The position numbers were made by a program, and so were the translations under genes. A DNA stretch of 64,000 bases, taken from NCBI GenBank assembly GCA_011109175.1, contig RDEW01000025.1, positions 31,990 to 95,989 of the forward strand, written 5' to 3'. Below the pieces are notes generated by a model. It worked only from the letters and a program-made list of their open reading frames with translations. It was not told the origin of the DNA and did not search any database. Below are positions 47,440-59,170 of the stretch, one piece after another. Position 1 is the first letter of the stretch, and each line of letters starts with the position of its first letter. The stretch comes from Dicyema japonicum. Lineage: Eukaryota; Dicyemida; Rhombozoa; Dicyemidae.

Positions 47440-47770
47440 TTACCCGCTGGTAGATGACTCGGAGACTACCTTCGACAGACAAACAAGGAGGATTCTAGCA
47501 CAACTACGTTCTGGGCACTTGCTCCTAGAGAACTAATCGGGCTCTTGGCTTTCTCGGACCAGTTATCATTGATTCTTACAAGAAGTTTTCCCTGCCAGGA
47601 TAAGGTGAATTTAGAGAACTGTGCAAGCGTTCAGCACTTGCTGTTTGACGCTTGAGGACAGTTGGTCTCCTACAATATAGAGAGGTCTAGTTAAGCAACC
47701 GGCATTGATACGTCCCACTGTGGTCTCCTTGGTGAGGCTTGGGTAATTCAACTAACTAAGCAATGTGCAA
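47440..47770 (+). mobile_element. LINE C-terminal fragment (TRRILAQLRSGH type)
   Basis: RQTRRILAQLRSGHLLLEN, ASVQHLLFDA and SHCGLLGEAWV, resembling the post-RNase-H/RT C-terminus of jockey-like LINEs (R..L.QLRSG....L, then T.EHLL..C). Confidence 0.55.
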
Positions 47771-47897
47771 GTGGATCATGTTCACGTTTATTTGAATTCG
47801 TTTTATTGAGAAACTCTGAGTCAACAGTTTCCGATCTACTTTGATATGCTCTTGGTTTTATGTAAAACTGGACATGTAAGAATCGTGATTCATATAC

Positions 47898-48401
47898 GTG
47901 ACATTCGACTTAGTTTACAAGAATCTCAGTAGATTTTTCGAGCTGAAATCTCGGAAATTTAAAACTCTGACTGGTAACTTTATCAGCGTTCAGAGAGGAC
48001 GTGTTTGTGTTGAAAATTTAAAATTAATCTACGGGTTCCTTCGAAAGGTGTCTCCGTGGAGTATCGCTATCCCCTCTATTGTTAACTTATTATTCCTTGA
48101 CTTAGCTTCAGCGGAAAATATCCTTGCACAGAATGCAATAAAACCTGAATTAACTACACGTTTTAATAAGCGTGAATATTTATAGTCAGAAAATTCATCT
48201 TTCACCCTGGACAAGGACTTTGAAGATGAACAGTCGATCTCAAACCAAATCTTATCAAAATCCCCTTACGCGGAATTTAAATATTTTGATAATTTACTAA
48301 ACGCTTCTCAGTATTATAGAAGATGTAAAACGTCCAATTCTAGAAGCTATATATTCTTTAGTAAAATCATCAAATCTCACATATTTTCTATGTACAGTTA
48401 A
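47898..48401 (+). CDS. unidentified 167-codon frame with one internal stop
   Basis: From ATG the frame is open for 95 codons, meets TAG at 48183 and continues in the same frame for 72 more codons to TAA. First part: MTFDLVYKNLSRFFELKSRK, VCVENLKLIYGFLRKVSPW, a hydrophobic stretch IAIPSIVNLLFLDLASAENI. Second part: DKDFEDEQSISNQILSKSPY, YFDNLLNASQYYRRC. That only one stop occurs in 168 codons of AT-rich DNA suggests past or present coding. Family unknown. Confidence 0.35.
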
Positions 48402-48832
48402 ACATTTCTAATCTCCTATTTTTTATAGTCAAGTAAATTCCATAATTTTTACTGTAGTTTATTCATAAACAATTCTTGACGTTTCATTCAGACTCTCAAT
48501 TCAAATACCTTCATTTTTTGATTTATTTAATAACCAGCGATGTACGGAAAGGTGTTGAAAGTTAATTAACATTTAATTAAAATATATTTAGTTCCCATAT
48601 TCGAAGTGAGACATTCAGAAGGACTATAAGAACATTTGTGATAGTTAAAATAACTCCAAAATAAATAAGAAAATCCTCCAACCCATTAATAAAAACTACA
48701 TAAAACAGAATGAACAAATAAAATAACAAAATCACAGTTCTACTCTAGTCCAATTGACTTTCTGCATTTAACCAAATTAATAGTAATTTTCATCCCAGTA
48801 AGTACTACAGATCACACTAATGGATTACTAGT

Positions 48833-49135
48833 CTAATAATAATGACACTCAATACTCTGAATAATTATCCAATCACGTGCCTTTGGATATTTATGCTTTC
48901 CCTTCAAGACAGCCTTATTAAAGAAACATCCGACTTGTACAGAATTTTTATTAGTATTTTTTGGCCATAATTCCACCGTGTCGTGGAAAATTAGTTCAAG
49001 TAAATCGTAATAGCACGTGGGATGACTCCTCACTTCCGATTTTTTACCAATTAGGGTTAATAGTACAATAAAGCATCCAATGTACTGCCATTGTGGGTCT
49101 TTGAAGGCTGTCGTGGAGGAGATTATGAAGAGCAA
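48833..49135 (-). CDS. unidentified 100-codon open frame
   Basis: MLFIISSTTAFKDPQWQYIG, then a hydrophobic stretch CFIVLLTLIG, then HPTCYYDLLELIFHDTVELW. It looks protein-like but I cannot assign a family; possibly the last exon of a gene whose upstream exons (to about 49200) are unclear. Confidence 0.3.
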   Translation of the reverse strand: MLFIISSTTAFKDPQWQYIGCFIVLLTLIGKKSEVRSHPTCYYDLLELIFHDTVELWPKNTNKNSVQVGCFFNKAVLKGKHKYPKARDWIIIQSIECHYY

Positions 49136-49139
49136 TCCT

Positions 49140-49590
49140 TAATGAAACCTCGACTTTCAATGTGAGAGAAACTATCTTATTTTCTAACCATCGAATGATG
49201 GATTCCTCAAACATGGGGCCGAGAAAATAGCAACGCGAATTAATTATTAAAAATACATTCTTTGGAGTGGTAGAAGATGTGGAGTCAGTGATATTTAGGG
49301 TAGAGTCCGGTTTGGCACGTGAATGTTTTTTGTGATATCCAGATCAACATCCTTGTAAGATTGATAATGAAAAATACATTGACATAATTTCATCAAAGTC
49401 AGTTGACTTCCTACCACAAAAAAGGCCAAGATTTGAACATATCCTGAATATATGGAGGTTTGGAATGATATTGACATGATTCTGCCTAATTATTTTATGA
49501 TTACTTTCAGTTATTAGCTTCTTCACATGCCTTGAGACATCCAAAGTTACAATACCTTAATGACACGTGATATTAAATGTATAAATTTTA
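49140..49590. other. no gene recognised
   Basis: Overlapping minus frames at 49295-49544 have no recognisable content. Confidence 0.35.
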
Positions 49591-49596
49591 TTTTAA

Positions 49597-49700
49597 TAAT
49601 AGACCCTCGTGAGCGCTGCTGGTTATTTGGGCGAATCTCGCTCGTTATCCTGAAAGGAATTAGCCACGCAGTCAGGCATTACTCTATTTTTTTAAATTAA
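49597..49700 (+). mobile_element. LINE C-terminal tail fragment
   Basis: DPRERCWLFGRISLVILKGI SHAVRHYS is the cleanest version of the lineage's end (compare the decayed GDPHERCWF at 33.75 kb). Confidence 0.6.
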
Positions 49701-49704
49701 CTAA

Positions 49705-50585
49705 AATTATCTTTATGGATAATAGATTTTATAAATATATATAAGTATTAATCAGAATACCTATGACATAGAGACTCGTCACGTCCTGACTAATCTTTTC
49801 ATTTATTTATAACTTTCCAGGTTGAAACTTTTCAGTCTAAGGATGAATTGATTCCGCAACGGTAGGACTTGTGATAAAAATGGAAGATGGTAAAACTACA
49901 TCTCTACCTTTCTTTGGAAGCTGAAACATGTAACGGTCTATTGGTGTTGCATTATGTCAGCACAAGCAGGCATTCACCCATGGGTTTTTTCTTTGGATTA
50001 GTTAGTTGCCACTGCTTTAATAAATATCCACGTCTAATATTGTCCGGAGACGAAGATGTTGCATTCGCCAATAAATGATAAAGGCATGTATAGCAACAAA
50101 GTGCATAACCAACTCGAATTTCGATCAACTAAGTGTTTAATTTCCATAACATTATGTTTATCCTGTTTATTGATAAATTTAAATACATTCGGTCTTTAAG
50201 CAAATGTCAATTTCTTTCTCTTATAGTCATAAATCAAGAGAGTTTATAGGTTTATCGCTGATTGAACTAGACTGAAAAAACTGTAGATGTTTCGCAAACA
50301 CAAAGATCTAATGAATATTGACGCCAGTTCATTTTCTGACAGATTTTTTATTAACCAACTACCATGAATGTAGGTGTCTCTACACGTTTTGAAATTACAG
50401 CTATATGGTTATTCCTTTTTATTAAGTTGTTTGGCAGTTTTTACACAAGTAAAAGTGGATATGACATGTTTTCAGATCAATATTATAGAGCTTTCATATA
50501 GGTTGATCTAAGAATTTTAGGAAATATGTGAGACTAAAGAGATAGTTGATTGATTTTAGCTTTTGCATTCTCGGAATACCTAATG
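49705..50585. other. no gene recognised
   Basis: The plus frame 49887-50078 is unrecognised; the rest is AT-rich. Confidence 0.35.
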
Positions 50586-50589
50586 ACTT

Positions 50590-51080
50590 GCGAAGAACTT
50601 TGTTCAGTTTTTGTGCTTATATTGTCGCTGGCGAATGTCGTTTTTAGTTGTTCTTTTGTTCTGAGTGTCCCTTGATACCGCCATAGGTAGGGGAGTGTCT
50701 AAATACTTTTAGTTTTTGCGTTGAAATTTTAAAGGCTTTCCGGAATGATCTTTCTGAGCAGAGAAAGGATTAAATTCTTTTCAGACCCAAGAATCCTAAA
50801 TTGAAGAACTCGTATTTTGAGGTGTTCTGAGTTAGGTTAAGGCTCTCCAGTTGAATTATTAGTCTTCTTAAATCCTCAAACACAACTATAGTGGAATGGT
50901 TGACTTGCCATAGTGCAAGTGTCACCACATGTTCAATGATGTGGTTTAGCATCACGGTTGATTCCTACACTGAATAGACATGGGCTCAGTTAATCTCGAT
51001 GTTGGACTCCCATGAATGAGGTAATAAATTATTCGTCGTGGGCCAGTCTTGAAGCTTTTCCATAAGAGTTAGGTAGATAA
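50590..51080 (-). mobile_element. LINE reverse transcriptase fragment
   Basis: Minus strand blocks: KGVQHRD.LSPCLFSVGIN (QQGDPLSP..F), then VFEDLRRLIIQLESLNL and NTSKYEFFNLGF (the region after the catalytic aspartates), then LNKVLRKSLGIPRMQKLK. Decayed. Confidence 0.6.
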
Positions 51081-51084
51081 TTGT

Positions 51085-52165
51085 ATATTAAGGGGCTGAG
51101 CTGCAAAGCAGTTCAAGAATTATATTACAGTGTGGTGTTGGAGACATTTTTTAATATTAACACTAAAATCAAATCGAGAATATTGTTTTTTGTGATTGTT
51201 GTAATGGAGGTTGGAAAACCTTCGGATTTGCCGACCACTACTTGGGCTTACTGTCATTGTTTAACAAACGTGGGAAAATTGATTTCTTGTTTGCATTGAG
51301 GCATATCAGCAAAAAGCAAATCCCATTGCAAAAGAACAATTGGGTGGGAACAAGCTTTTGTGACTTGTTTTCAGTAGTTTTGCAGAAAATATTCTGTTAA
51401 CTAGTTTTGTGATAACCGACACAAATCGGACGCCAGCTATCCGCTATCCGAACTCTGAGAAATGAGGTTCTGAAGATGTCCAGTTATAGAAGCCAGCTGT
51501 TTGGAGCAATAGAGAAAATCCCATCTTTTATACAAATCAAAAGGGGTTTGTTGATCATCTGGGAGACTTTGGAATCGAGTGAGCTTTGTCTGGGACTTTT
51601 CATACGAATTCACTGAACATTTTGATCTGCAAGAATTCACACATGGACTCCAACTTAAAACGTTTGAAGTGTCTTGTAATTTATAATTGTCTCATTTCGG
51701 AGACAATTCATGTTTTTACAGTTTTTTTGATCTAGAGATGTTCTTTGGACTCGACCATTATGGCCACAAGAAAATTTTTGGATATTTTATTTCACTAGTG
51801 ATGTTGACGATATCTCCTTTTTTTGCTTCTGGGATATTTATAGTGTGCAATTGGTAAACCAAAAATTCGGACCCAATCCTCGTGATCGCCAGAACAGACT
51901 GTTTTGATTGATATAAAGCAACCTAGGGAATCTTAATGATTAGTCTTTGTTGGGAAGTAAGGTTTGAAATAAACTTCACTCGGTTCTAATGGTCAGAGGG
52001 TACTTGTGCAGAAAGCAAATTGGAGTTGGGGGAGTCGTAGTTCTTGGTAGAAAACATGTGAACATTTGACTTTATTCCCATCATAGTAAGATCTGAGTTT
52101 TGATGATTCTAAATTTTGTATTATTACTTTATTTAAGGAAACATTTTGACAAAAAAATATTTAAA
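51085..52165. other. no gene recognised
   Basis: Open frames at 51081-51299 (+) and 51437-51640 (-) have no recognised family. Confidence 0.35.
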
Positions 52166-52169
52166 TATT

Positions 52170-52255
52170 AATCCTTGGCAGATAGGATTGCTTATCCGTT
52201 TCTACGTAATACGACAATCCCAATTCGTCGTCTTAGCCAGAACGATTCGCGAGTT
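52170..52255. repeat. dispersed repeat, pair with 1858-1945
   Basis: See the entry at 1858; same orientation and block order. Confidence 0.45.
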
Positions 52256-52259
52256 CTTC

Positions 52260-53755
52260 CTATTATTTCAAAAAGGCCGCAGTGAAGGATCCTACGGCTC
52301 CCGACGGTTCCATACCAACTAATGTGAATCGGTTATCAGTCTCCAATGGCTGGGTTCTGTGAGTAAATGATGGATCCATAGATTTATTCCTTTGCATGTA
52401 AAAGTTGATAGGTATAGTGAATTGATTCGGTGGAGCTTTAGCCACGACAGCACAAATCTCAATGAAGTATTCTCCACAGCCTGGGCTATCGTCTATCGGT
52501 AAAGTTTTTGGGCGGATTCGGTTAGATTGAAATGAGTTTTCTTTACAAATGCATGTGAAACATTTAGTTTCTGTAAGTTTTTATGATGGTTTGCTTGGAG
52601 TGGGTCATGAACTTCATTATTTTGCAATGTGTTACCCGAGAATACTCGCACATGAACAGAAATCCGCAGGATACTTAGAGGCGTTAGTTGTCAATCTGTC
52701 GCACACACTGTCCAGCTACATTTGAATCTTAGGAAAAGTTTGTTATGATAAAAGTTATTCATAAAATAAATAGGAAAGGATTTATTATAATAACATTGCT
52801 CTTTTAATAATATTAAAAATAAATTTAAAAAAAAAGGGTTAGGTTATGATTTTGTCTGATGTTGAAAGTTTATCCCCAATTGGATAAAACACATTAATGA
52901 ACTTGGAATAAACTCTATAGCATATGTTTCAAATAAGGCGGAGAAGACGAATCGGGGACAGAATATCAGTACTACTTGGTATCTTCTGAATTGAGGATGA
53001 TTTCTTTTAAGAGAAAAAGACATTTGATTGCACGGAGTTACCCAGCTATGACGCTTGTTGTGCTAAAGCACTCAATTCAACCTTGGTAAGATTGTTCATT
53101 TAAGCTTTATAGTGGAGTCACTTCGTTGTTTTTGTGAATATTACATGTCACTGAGATTTCATTTTCTTTCCAACTGGTTATTTCGACATGCTATTCTGAC
53201 AGCTGCATTCTCTCTCACTGTTTGCTGGACACTATATTCGATTTAAACTTAGTATTTGAGGTATAATTAATGTTTAATGATACTATTTAAAATTAATCCA
53301 TTGCATTTTTTCTTATATTGCAGAATTGGGTGAGATTTTGCACCACAAGTTAAGAATAAGGAATTCTACGCTAGTTTGACACAGCGGGGAGAATTCCACA
53401 ATGGAGTGTCTGCTGGACTGAGGATTTCTCAAAATTCCAAACTATCGACTTAATACTCCTTTAGATTGATTCTGGCTGGATTTCGACCACATACTCAAAA
53501 CAGGGAACGTCACAACTTGAATATTCTGGAATTCTTTTGGATTGAGGCTGAATGGACATTTACAAGATATTACATCGAGATTACAGCATAATACCTTAAG
53601 ATTGTTAGTCCTATATGTATGTACGGTAATATTCTATGTACTATGTCTGTGTTGCTTGGAATAGCTGGGGAAGGTTATTTTTTGTGTTATTAGTAGGTTT
53701 GTGATATGAATGTTACTTCCCTGCTAATGTACACAGTGCATCACTCCTTAGTGGT
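52260..53755. other. no gene recognised
   Basis: Nothing I can support; the minus frame 52263-52445 is unrecognised. Confidence 0.35.
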
Positions 53756-53759
53756 AGTT

Positions 53760-54360
53760 GAACGATTTAGTTTTCCAATCCAATCAGCAGCAACCAGTTG
53801 ATGACGTTTACACATCATGGGACACAATAATTTCAAGAGTTCAAAAAAGATGGGGATCCTCAAGACCTTTGCTAGATCTCCAATATCTTCACTTTCTCAT
53901 CTCAAATTATTATTATACAAACAGTATATTCTACCGATAATGGAACATGCATTTATGGCGTGGATTACATCCTTGTCAATATCCACGCAGAACAAAATTA
54001 GAGGTCATACAAAACCAATGCATCCGGATCCTTCTTAAATGTGACAAATGACGCCTACGTCAGAAATGAGGAACACATTAAATCTCAANTCTCAAAAAAA
54101 TTATGGAACATCTCGGTGACGAACAAAATAAATTCTTGAAAATGGTGCGATCTTCTGGTAATCCCCTTGAAGATGAGTTTCTTGTCTACCAGAAGTATGC
54201 TCGCAAATTTGAGATCAAACCTTTAACCTTTTGGACGATCATAAAAAATTGCAAAGTCGAAACAAAGGAGGACGCACTGATACCGGGATCACTTAATTAG
54301 ACGATAACCTTTTCTTCTTTCCTTTGTTCCCGGGGTTATAATTATTAGTGGATTTGAGTT
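53760..54360 (+). mobile_element. jockey/CR1-like LINE 3' end
   Basis: LLLYKQYILPIMEHAFMAW, TQNKLEVIQNQCIRILLKCD, then an open block EFLVYQKYARKFEIKPLTFW ending ALIPGSLN-stop at gggatcacttaattag, and a gttcccggggttataattatt tail. An N lies at 54089. Confidence 0.7.
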
Positions 54361-54612
54361 ATAGGAAGTTCAGAGTATGAGGAAAATAAATAGTTCATTC
54401 GAGATCTGTGGGGACTAACAATATTCACTGTCTTTATTTTTAGAACTTACTGGTGATGACTGGGTGAAGAGGGAAGCCAGCAAGGAGTACAGGCCCTTCG
54501 ATGAAGGGTCATGTTATTTCAACAACTTTTCATTTAAACTTAATTAATTGAAAAGGGATCAACGAGAAGGGTTATGGCTAAGCAAAAGATTGGAATAGCC
54601 ATACTCCGAGGG

Positions 54613-54667
54613 AACTCGTTCGCAATCCACGCAGCAGGCTTCCTCAACTGACATTTGTTTAATTGTT
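54613..54667. repeat. 55-bp perfect inverted repeat, right arm
   Basis: Reverse complement of 44673-44727. On the minus strand the frame MSVEEACCVDCERV continues PSEYGYSNLLLSHNPSR-stop (to about 54563). Confidence 0.85.
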
Positions 54668-54669
54668 AA

Positions 54670-54970
54670 AAAAATTTTTCTTAAATAAAAAAACAAAAAA
54701 AACTTAATTAATTCTGTGTTAAAAATAATTTATTCATTAATTCGTTAATCGATTGATTCAAATTCATTCATTTATTTTAACAGCGAGATTTTCTCATGAG
54801 ATGTTGTGATTTTATGCTTAGACACAAATTTAATAAATTAATTCTAAGCATGACCCTTGTACTTTAATATTTAATGACTAGTCAATCCTTCTTATTTTTT
54901 TATTTCACACAAAAAACATCTTCAATGATTATTATCAGGTAAAATACAAGTTTCTGTTTGTCGTTATTTC
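54670..54970. other. AT-rich upstream region of the GT31 gene
   Basis: A possible first exon (ATG at 54925, MIII) and a GT...AG piece of about 34 bp precede the recognisable coding sequence, but the frame is not resolved. Confidence 0.3.
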
Positions 54971-54974
54971 AGGT

Positions 54975-55756
54975 TAAATAAACTTATTATTGATAGAACC
55001 GAACAACGTGCAGAGAAGAAATGCCATAAGGAAAACATGGGGAAACGTAAGGCTATTGGAAAAATTAAATTCTAAAATTTTTTTCTTCGTCGGACAAAGT
55101 AGGAGTAGGAAAATGTCGTTGATTGAGAACGAACAAAAATTGCATAAGGACATTGTCATTAGTAAAAATTTTATCGAAGATTACCCTAATTTGACCCTAA
55201 AAGTGGAAAATGCATTCTCTTGGGCATTGAATGAGTTTAGAGACTTTGATTACTTTATTAAAATCGACGATGACGTCCTTTTGAATGTCGAAAATTTTTT
55301 CCTTTTCCTAACAAAAGCATGTCCAACAATTTAACTCCAGAAGTCCATTCATATTCTGTTCATTGAACACTGATCCAAAGCCAATTAGAGATCCCAAAAG
55401 CAAGTGGTACCCTTTATCTTTATTAAGGTTTATTAGTGAAGATCAATATCCTAATTCAACTTACCCAGATTTTTGTGGTGGACACACGTATTTGATATCT
55501 AAGCAGGCCATCCCTCAAATTTTGAATAACTGTGGAAACCTAATAAAGCTATATTTGGTGGACGTTTATTCCACTGGTAAAATTATTGGCTGATTTAATA
55601 GGATTTTGCAGATTTGAAAATAATATCCCACTACTTGTGCACCCTAAATTTATTTTAAACTATCCCAATATTTGCAGATTTAAGGATTATGCGACAAAAC
55701 TAAATCATTCAGAAGAATCTCTAAAGGATTTATTTAAAAAAATAAAGAACTGTTGA
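54975..55756 (+). CDS. beta-1,3-galactosyltransferase-like glycosyltransferase (GT31)
   Basis: GT31 enzymes are Golgi type II membrane proteins that add Gal/GlcNAc in beta-1,3 linkage using UDP-sugars. Visible: RRNAIRKTWG, KIFFFVGQS, KDIVISKNFIEDYPNLTLKV, FDYFIKIDDDVLLN with the DDD metal/UDP motif; after a 31-bp intron (55287-55317) NTDPKPIRDPKSKWYP, YPDFCGGHTYLISKQAIPQI, LYLVDVYSTG; after a 25-bp intron (55577-55601) FCRFENNIPLLV and a final CRFKDYATKLNHSEESLKDL ending at TGA. All family blocks are in order. The usual acidic residue in the (E/D)DV motif is Val here. The N-terminal transmembrane anchor is not seen, so the 5' end is incomplete. Confidence 0.85.
55287..55317 (+). other. 31-bp intron in the GT31 gene
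   Basis: GTCGAAAATTTTTTCC...CCTAACAAAAG with a CTAAC branch core. Its removal keeps frame from DDDVLLN to HVQQFNSRSPFIFCSLNTDP, bypassing the stop at 55332. Confidence 0.8.
55577..55601 (+). other. 25-bp intron in the GT31 gene
   Basis: GTAAAATTATTGG...TTTAATAG. Its removal joins VDVYSTG to FCRFENNIPL and opens a further 50 codons. Confidence 0.8.
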
Positions 55757-56009
55757 TAATCACAAGTTCATAATTAGAGACAGTTATTTTGGTTTTAACG
55801 AGGATTGGTTTGCTTGATTGTAATAATTATGCGGCATGTCAAATATAGTGTTCCCGACAATAGCGTCAATAATTTTTTTACAGTAAAAATAACCTTTTTT
55901 AAATTTTCATATTATAATCACCTCAGAAAAATATTCTAGTTAATTTATCGTCTTCATAAAAAAAGCTTAAATAATTTAATAGAATTAGTTTAAATTAGAA
56001 AAATAAGTT

Positions 56010-56090
56010 TGGCTTGAAGAGTGACGACGTCATCAGTGAAAACTTACTTCACTGCGGCGAAACAGAATTGTCTGAAGAGCATTCTTTGGT
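56010..56090 (+). repeat. short dispersed repeat (TGACGAGTGAC family), copy 4
   Basis: CTTGAAGAGTGACGACGTCA, TCAGTGAAAACTTACTTCAC. The second half is less conserved than in copies 2 and 3. Confidence 0.45.
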
Positions 56091-56094
56091 TCTC

Positions 56095-56800
56095 CTTCTA
56101 CGTTAGCTATAACAACTGTTCTTTACTTAAATAAAGTGTGTGTTCTGCTTAAGCAGAGCCATAGCTGATATGGCTTCGCGAAAAGTGCGATAGTGCATAT
56201 TTCAGGGCAATATTGATTATATATTATTCATAAAATAGGTCAAAGTAGGAAATTTGAGAGGAAAAAAATATTATTTGTATCTCAGTGAGCTGAAATAGGT
56301 CAAAAAGTCTAGATATCTAGTGAAATCTTTTTTTACCGTCATTATTAGAAATAAATTTGTTGATTGGCTAATTTGAAATAGTTTATGTATTGAGAATGGA
56401 CATAAAGGAGAATTAGTAGGAAAAGTGTCAATTTCATGGACAGTTTACACTGTAAAGTAATTGAGTTCGAATCTTTATGAAAACCAACCAACGAAGATAA
56501 ATTACTTTCAAATAATTTTATCCTATAACTTTCATCCTGTTCTATAATGGGTTAAATCTCGCAAACAAGTTGATTTAATTCAGGCCAAGCTAAACTATTT
56601 ATTAAGAGACTTCTCCATGTCAAAAATAGCCTCACTAACTTGTAGGAGGCAAGCAGATATTAAATAGGACGGAGAAGATGTTGGTCGCTCCCATAGATCG
56701 GTCAGTCCCGGTATGTAGATCAATATTGTGCCAATTAATGATATTCAAATAGGTTATTTGTTGTCAACACGTGGAGGTTGCAAAAGGAACAGAGGATATC
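56095..56800. other. no gene recognised
   Basis: AT-rich with no supported feature. Confidence 0.4.
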
Positions 56801-56819
56801 GTATGCTGGTAGATATTGG

Positions 56820-58150
56820 TAGTGCCCACATCGTAGGCTAGCAAAGTTCACTCGGACATCCCTCGGAAGAGGAGATTCCTATTGGTCTATTGGAGGAGGG
56901 AGTCGGTGTAGTATTTTATTGTTTCCGAGTCTTCGGATGCTTCTCGTAGAAAAAAAACGTGCATCTGTTTCAGACGACTATTGTCATTGGGGTTGGAAGG
57001 GATGGATGATAACATTCAAGACAGGTCACTTGTCATAATAATTTTTCTTTTGTTGCATAGGAAGTGGCAGGGATGTTCTAGGCTGTAGGCTTGGGAGAGG
57101 AACTGCAGGGCTCTCATTTCCAGATGGTGTCCAATTGGGAGGATCTTTGATTCCCAATGTAGATGTAGATGATCTGAACATTCATTAATTGTCCTGAGCG
57201 CGATGTTTGTATTTTTTGTAGTTTGTCAATTGAAGTAAGAGAGGCAGAGGTTGACCAGCAAGGACTTGCATAGTTAATAGTTGTTTGAATGAATTGTTTA
57301 TATATGATGGTTAGGGCTTCTTTGCTTTAGCCGAAGGAATGGCCTGACAAAGCTTTAAGTAAGTTGATCATGCGAGATGTCTAACATGTTTAGAGAAAGT
57401 TAGTAGTTGGTCAAAAAAAACTACAAGTATTTTGAGGTGTTTCGTAACGGTGAGTGTTTTATAATGAATTGTTAAAATTGGTTAAAAATTTAGTTGGCGA
57501 CGGTTGGGCGTTAATAATGTGACGGTGAATTTCTATGGAGAGGGGGATAGGTGGTTTGCTCCAAGCCACTCTTCAAGAGTGTTCAAATGGTTCTGAACAT
57601 CCTTCTCTGCTTCGTTAACGTCTATGTCTTTAGAGGTGATAATCAGGTCATCCGCATACGATAGGAGAAGTGTTTTGGAATTGGTTGGAATATCGCTCAT
57701 GTGCAAGTTAAATAAGGTAGGTGACAAAACGGAGCCAGGGAACTCCATTTGGAAGGACTCGGTAGTAAGATAGACAAGACATAATTTCAGCCCGACCAAT
57801 TCTTACAGAAAGGAAATTTGTTAGCCAATTCTGAAGACGTGGATGAATTCGATATGCAAGAATTTTGTTACTTAGGACCCGCCTTGATGTTCGATCAAAC
57901 GTCTTGGTTAGGTCAATGATAGTCCGTTTGGGAGGATTATAATTGTTGAAACCATCAGCGATATGTTGAGATATGGTAGAGAGATGTGTTGATGTTGAGT
58001 ATTGTGGACGAAGCCATGTTGAAAATCAGGGAAGGGAAGATACTTCGATTTTAGGAATACAACACGTTCAACAATTTTCGATACTACAGATAGTAGTGAA
58101 ATTGGTCTGAAAGATCCCGGATCCGAAGGAACTTTCTTGAGCTTAAGGAT
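56820..58150 (-). mobile_element. jockey-like LINE: RT domain to 3' end, longest copy
   Basis: From 58150 down: SFRPISLLSVVSKIVERVV (RT fingers), PNGLSLT..., FQHGFVHNTQHQHI, FPGSVLSPTLFNLHMSDIPT NSK, LLLSYADDLIITSKD (intact catalytic YADD), HLNTLEEWLGANHLSPSP, then LTFSKHVRHLA, YASPCWS-like thumb sequence and VPLPSLQPRTSLPL near the 3' end. An 88-codon block (57533-57799) is open; elsewhere frameshifts occur. Confidence 0.8.
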
Positions 58151-58189
58151 TGGGATTATTCATATTGACTGTTTTTTTGCTACTTTGTG

Positions 58190-58500
58190 GACATTGTTCA
58201 AAACATACATGTACTACAACACAAAAGATAGATTCCGGCTGGGTCGAGAATCCTGAACAGCTCTTTTCATTGGACATGGCATCTGCTCAAAATTTCTGTA
58301 TGATTGTAGATAATTCGATAGTGTATGGAATAGAGGGCAGCTCGGTAAACTAGCCTCTTTAAGAGTTTCCGTTGTAATTCGATTAAGAAATTTTCAATGG
58401 GCTGGATTTTGTGTTCTGGTCCAATTAACCTTATTGCAGTCTTTTCGATTGCAGATAGTTTCAATGAGGAAAGCATTTGCAACACGGAAATCAAATTAAT
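58190..58500 (-). mobile_element. LINE C-terminal fragment
   Basis: MLSSLKLSAIEKTAIRLIGP, then a hydrophilic stretch and LKRLVYRAALYSIHYRI: the L..IE+.A.RLIG ... L...YR..Y pattern of LINE post-RT ends. A plus-strand frame over it is a shadow. Confidence 0.5.
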
Positions 58501-58878
58501 AGTTAATTCTTTGTAAACTTTTTTTCTTTTTTCTGTTATTTAATGACTTGAATCTGTAAGAAAGTAAAGTTAAATAATAGATTTAGGTCAATATGAACTA
58601 CCTATTCATGTGCAAAATGAAGAGGTAATGAATCATACCAATTGAGATTGCTAAAGACACCAGATTCAAGCAATCCAAAAATAGTCCCCGAAAATTTTGT
58701 CAAATGTTTTTTCAAAGACATAATTGACTATTCTCTGAAACCTGGTGCCTTATAAACTAAATCTGTTTAATGCAAATTAACTAAATGACTAAAAGGTAAT
58801 CGATATCGTTATAATGCTTTGAATTTATTATTATTATTACAACATTCGTAAAACCATAATATCTATAGTTTTACTCGT

Positions 58879-59170
58879 CTTCTCTTGGACAAATATCTTA
58901 AAGATCAAGGCTGCCGAAAAAGAGCCTCCAAAATCACGGAACGCTGGATTTTTAGAGAGTTCCATCCACCAATGCCTCTTGAAGCCTTGATACGAATGAA
59001 CCATGGAAAGCGCCTCGTGACTCCGAAGATCCAGTCACTCGGTCGATACACACTTATGTGGGGTCGAGGGAGGAGCATCGGGCCAAGATGAGGTCCCTGC
59101 TAGAGCGTGCCGGAATCACGTGATTAGTTAGTTTGTGTAACTGTGGTCTCTAGTGCTATTATTATTAACT
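58879..59170 (+). mobile_element. LINE 3' end, near-identical to 22360-22640
   Basis: RKRASKITERWIFREFHPPM PLEALIRMNHG, then REEHRAKMRSLLERAGIT-stop, attagttagtttgtgtaact and an (ATT)n tail. Confidence 0.7.
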
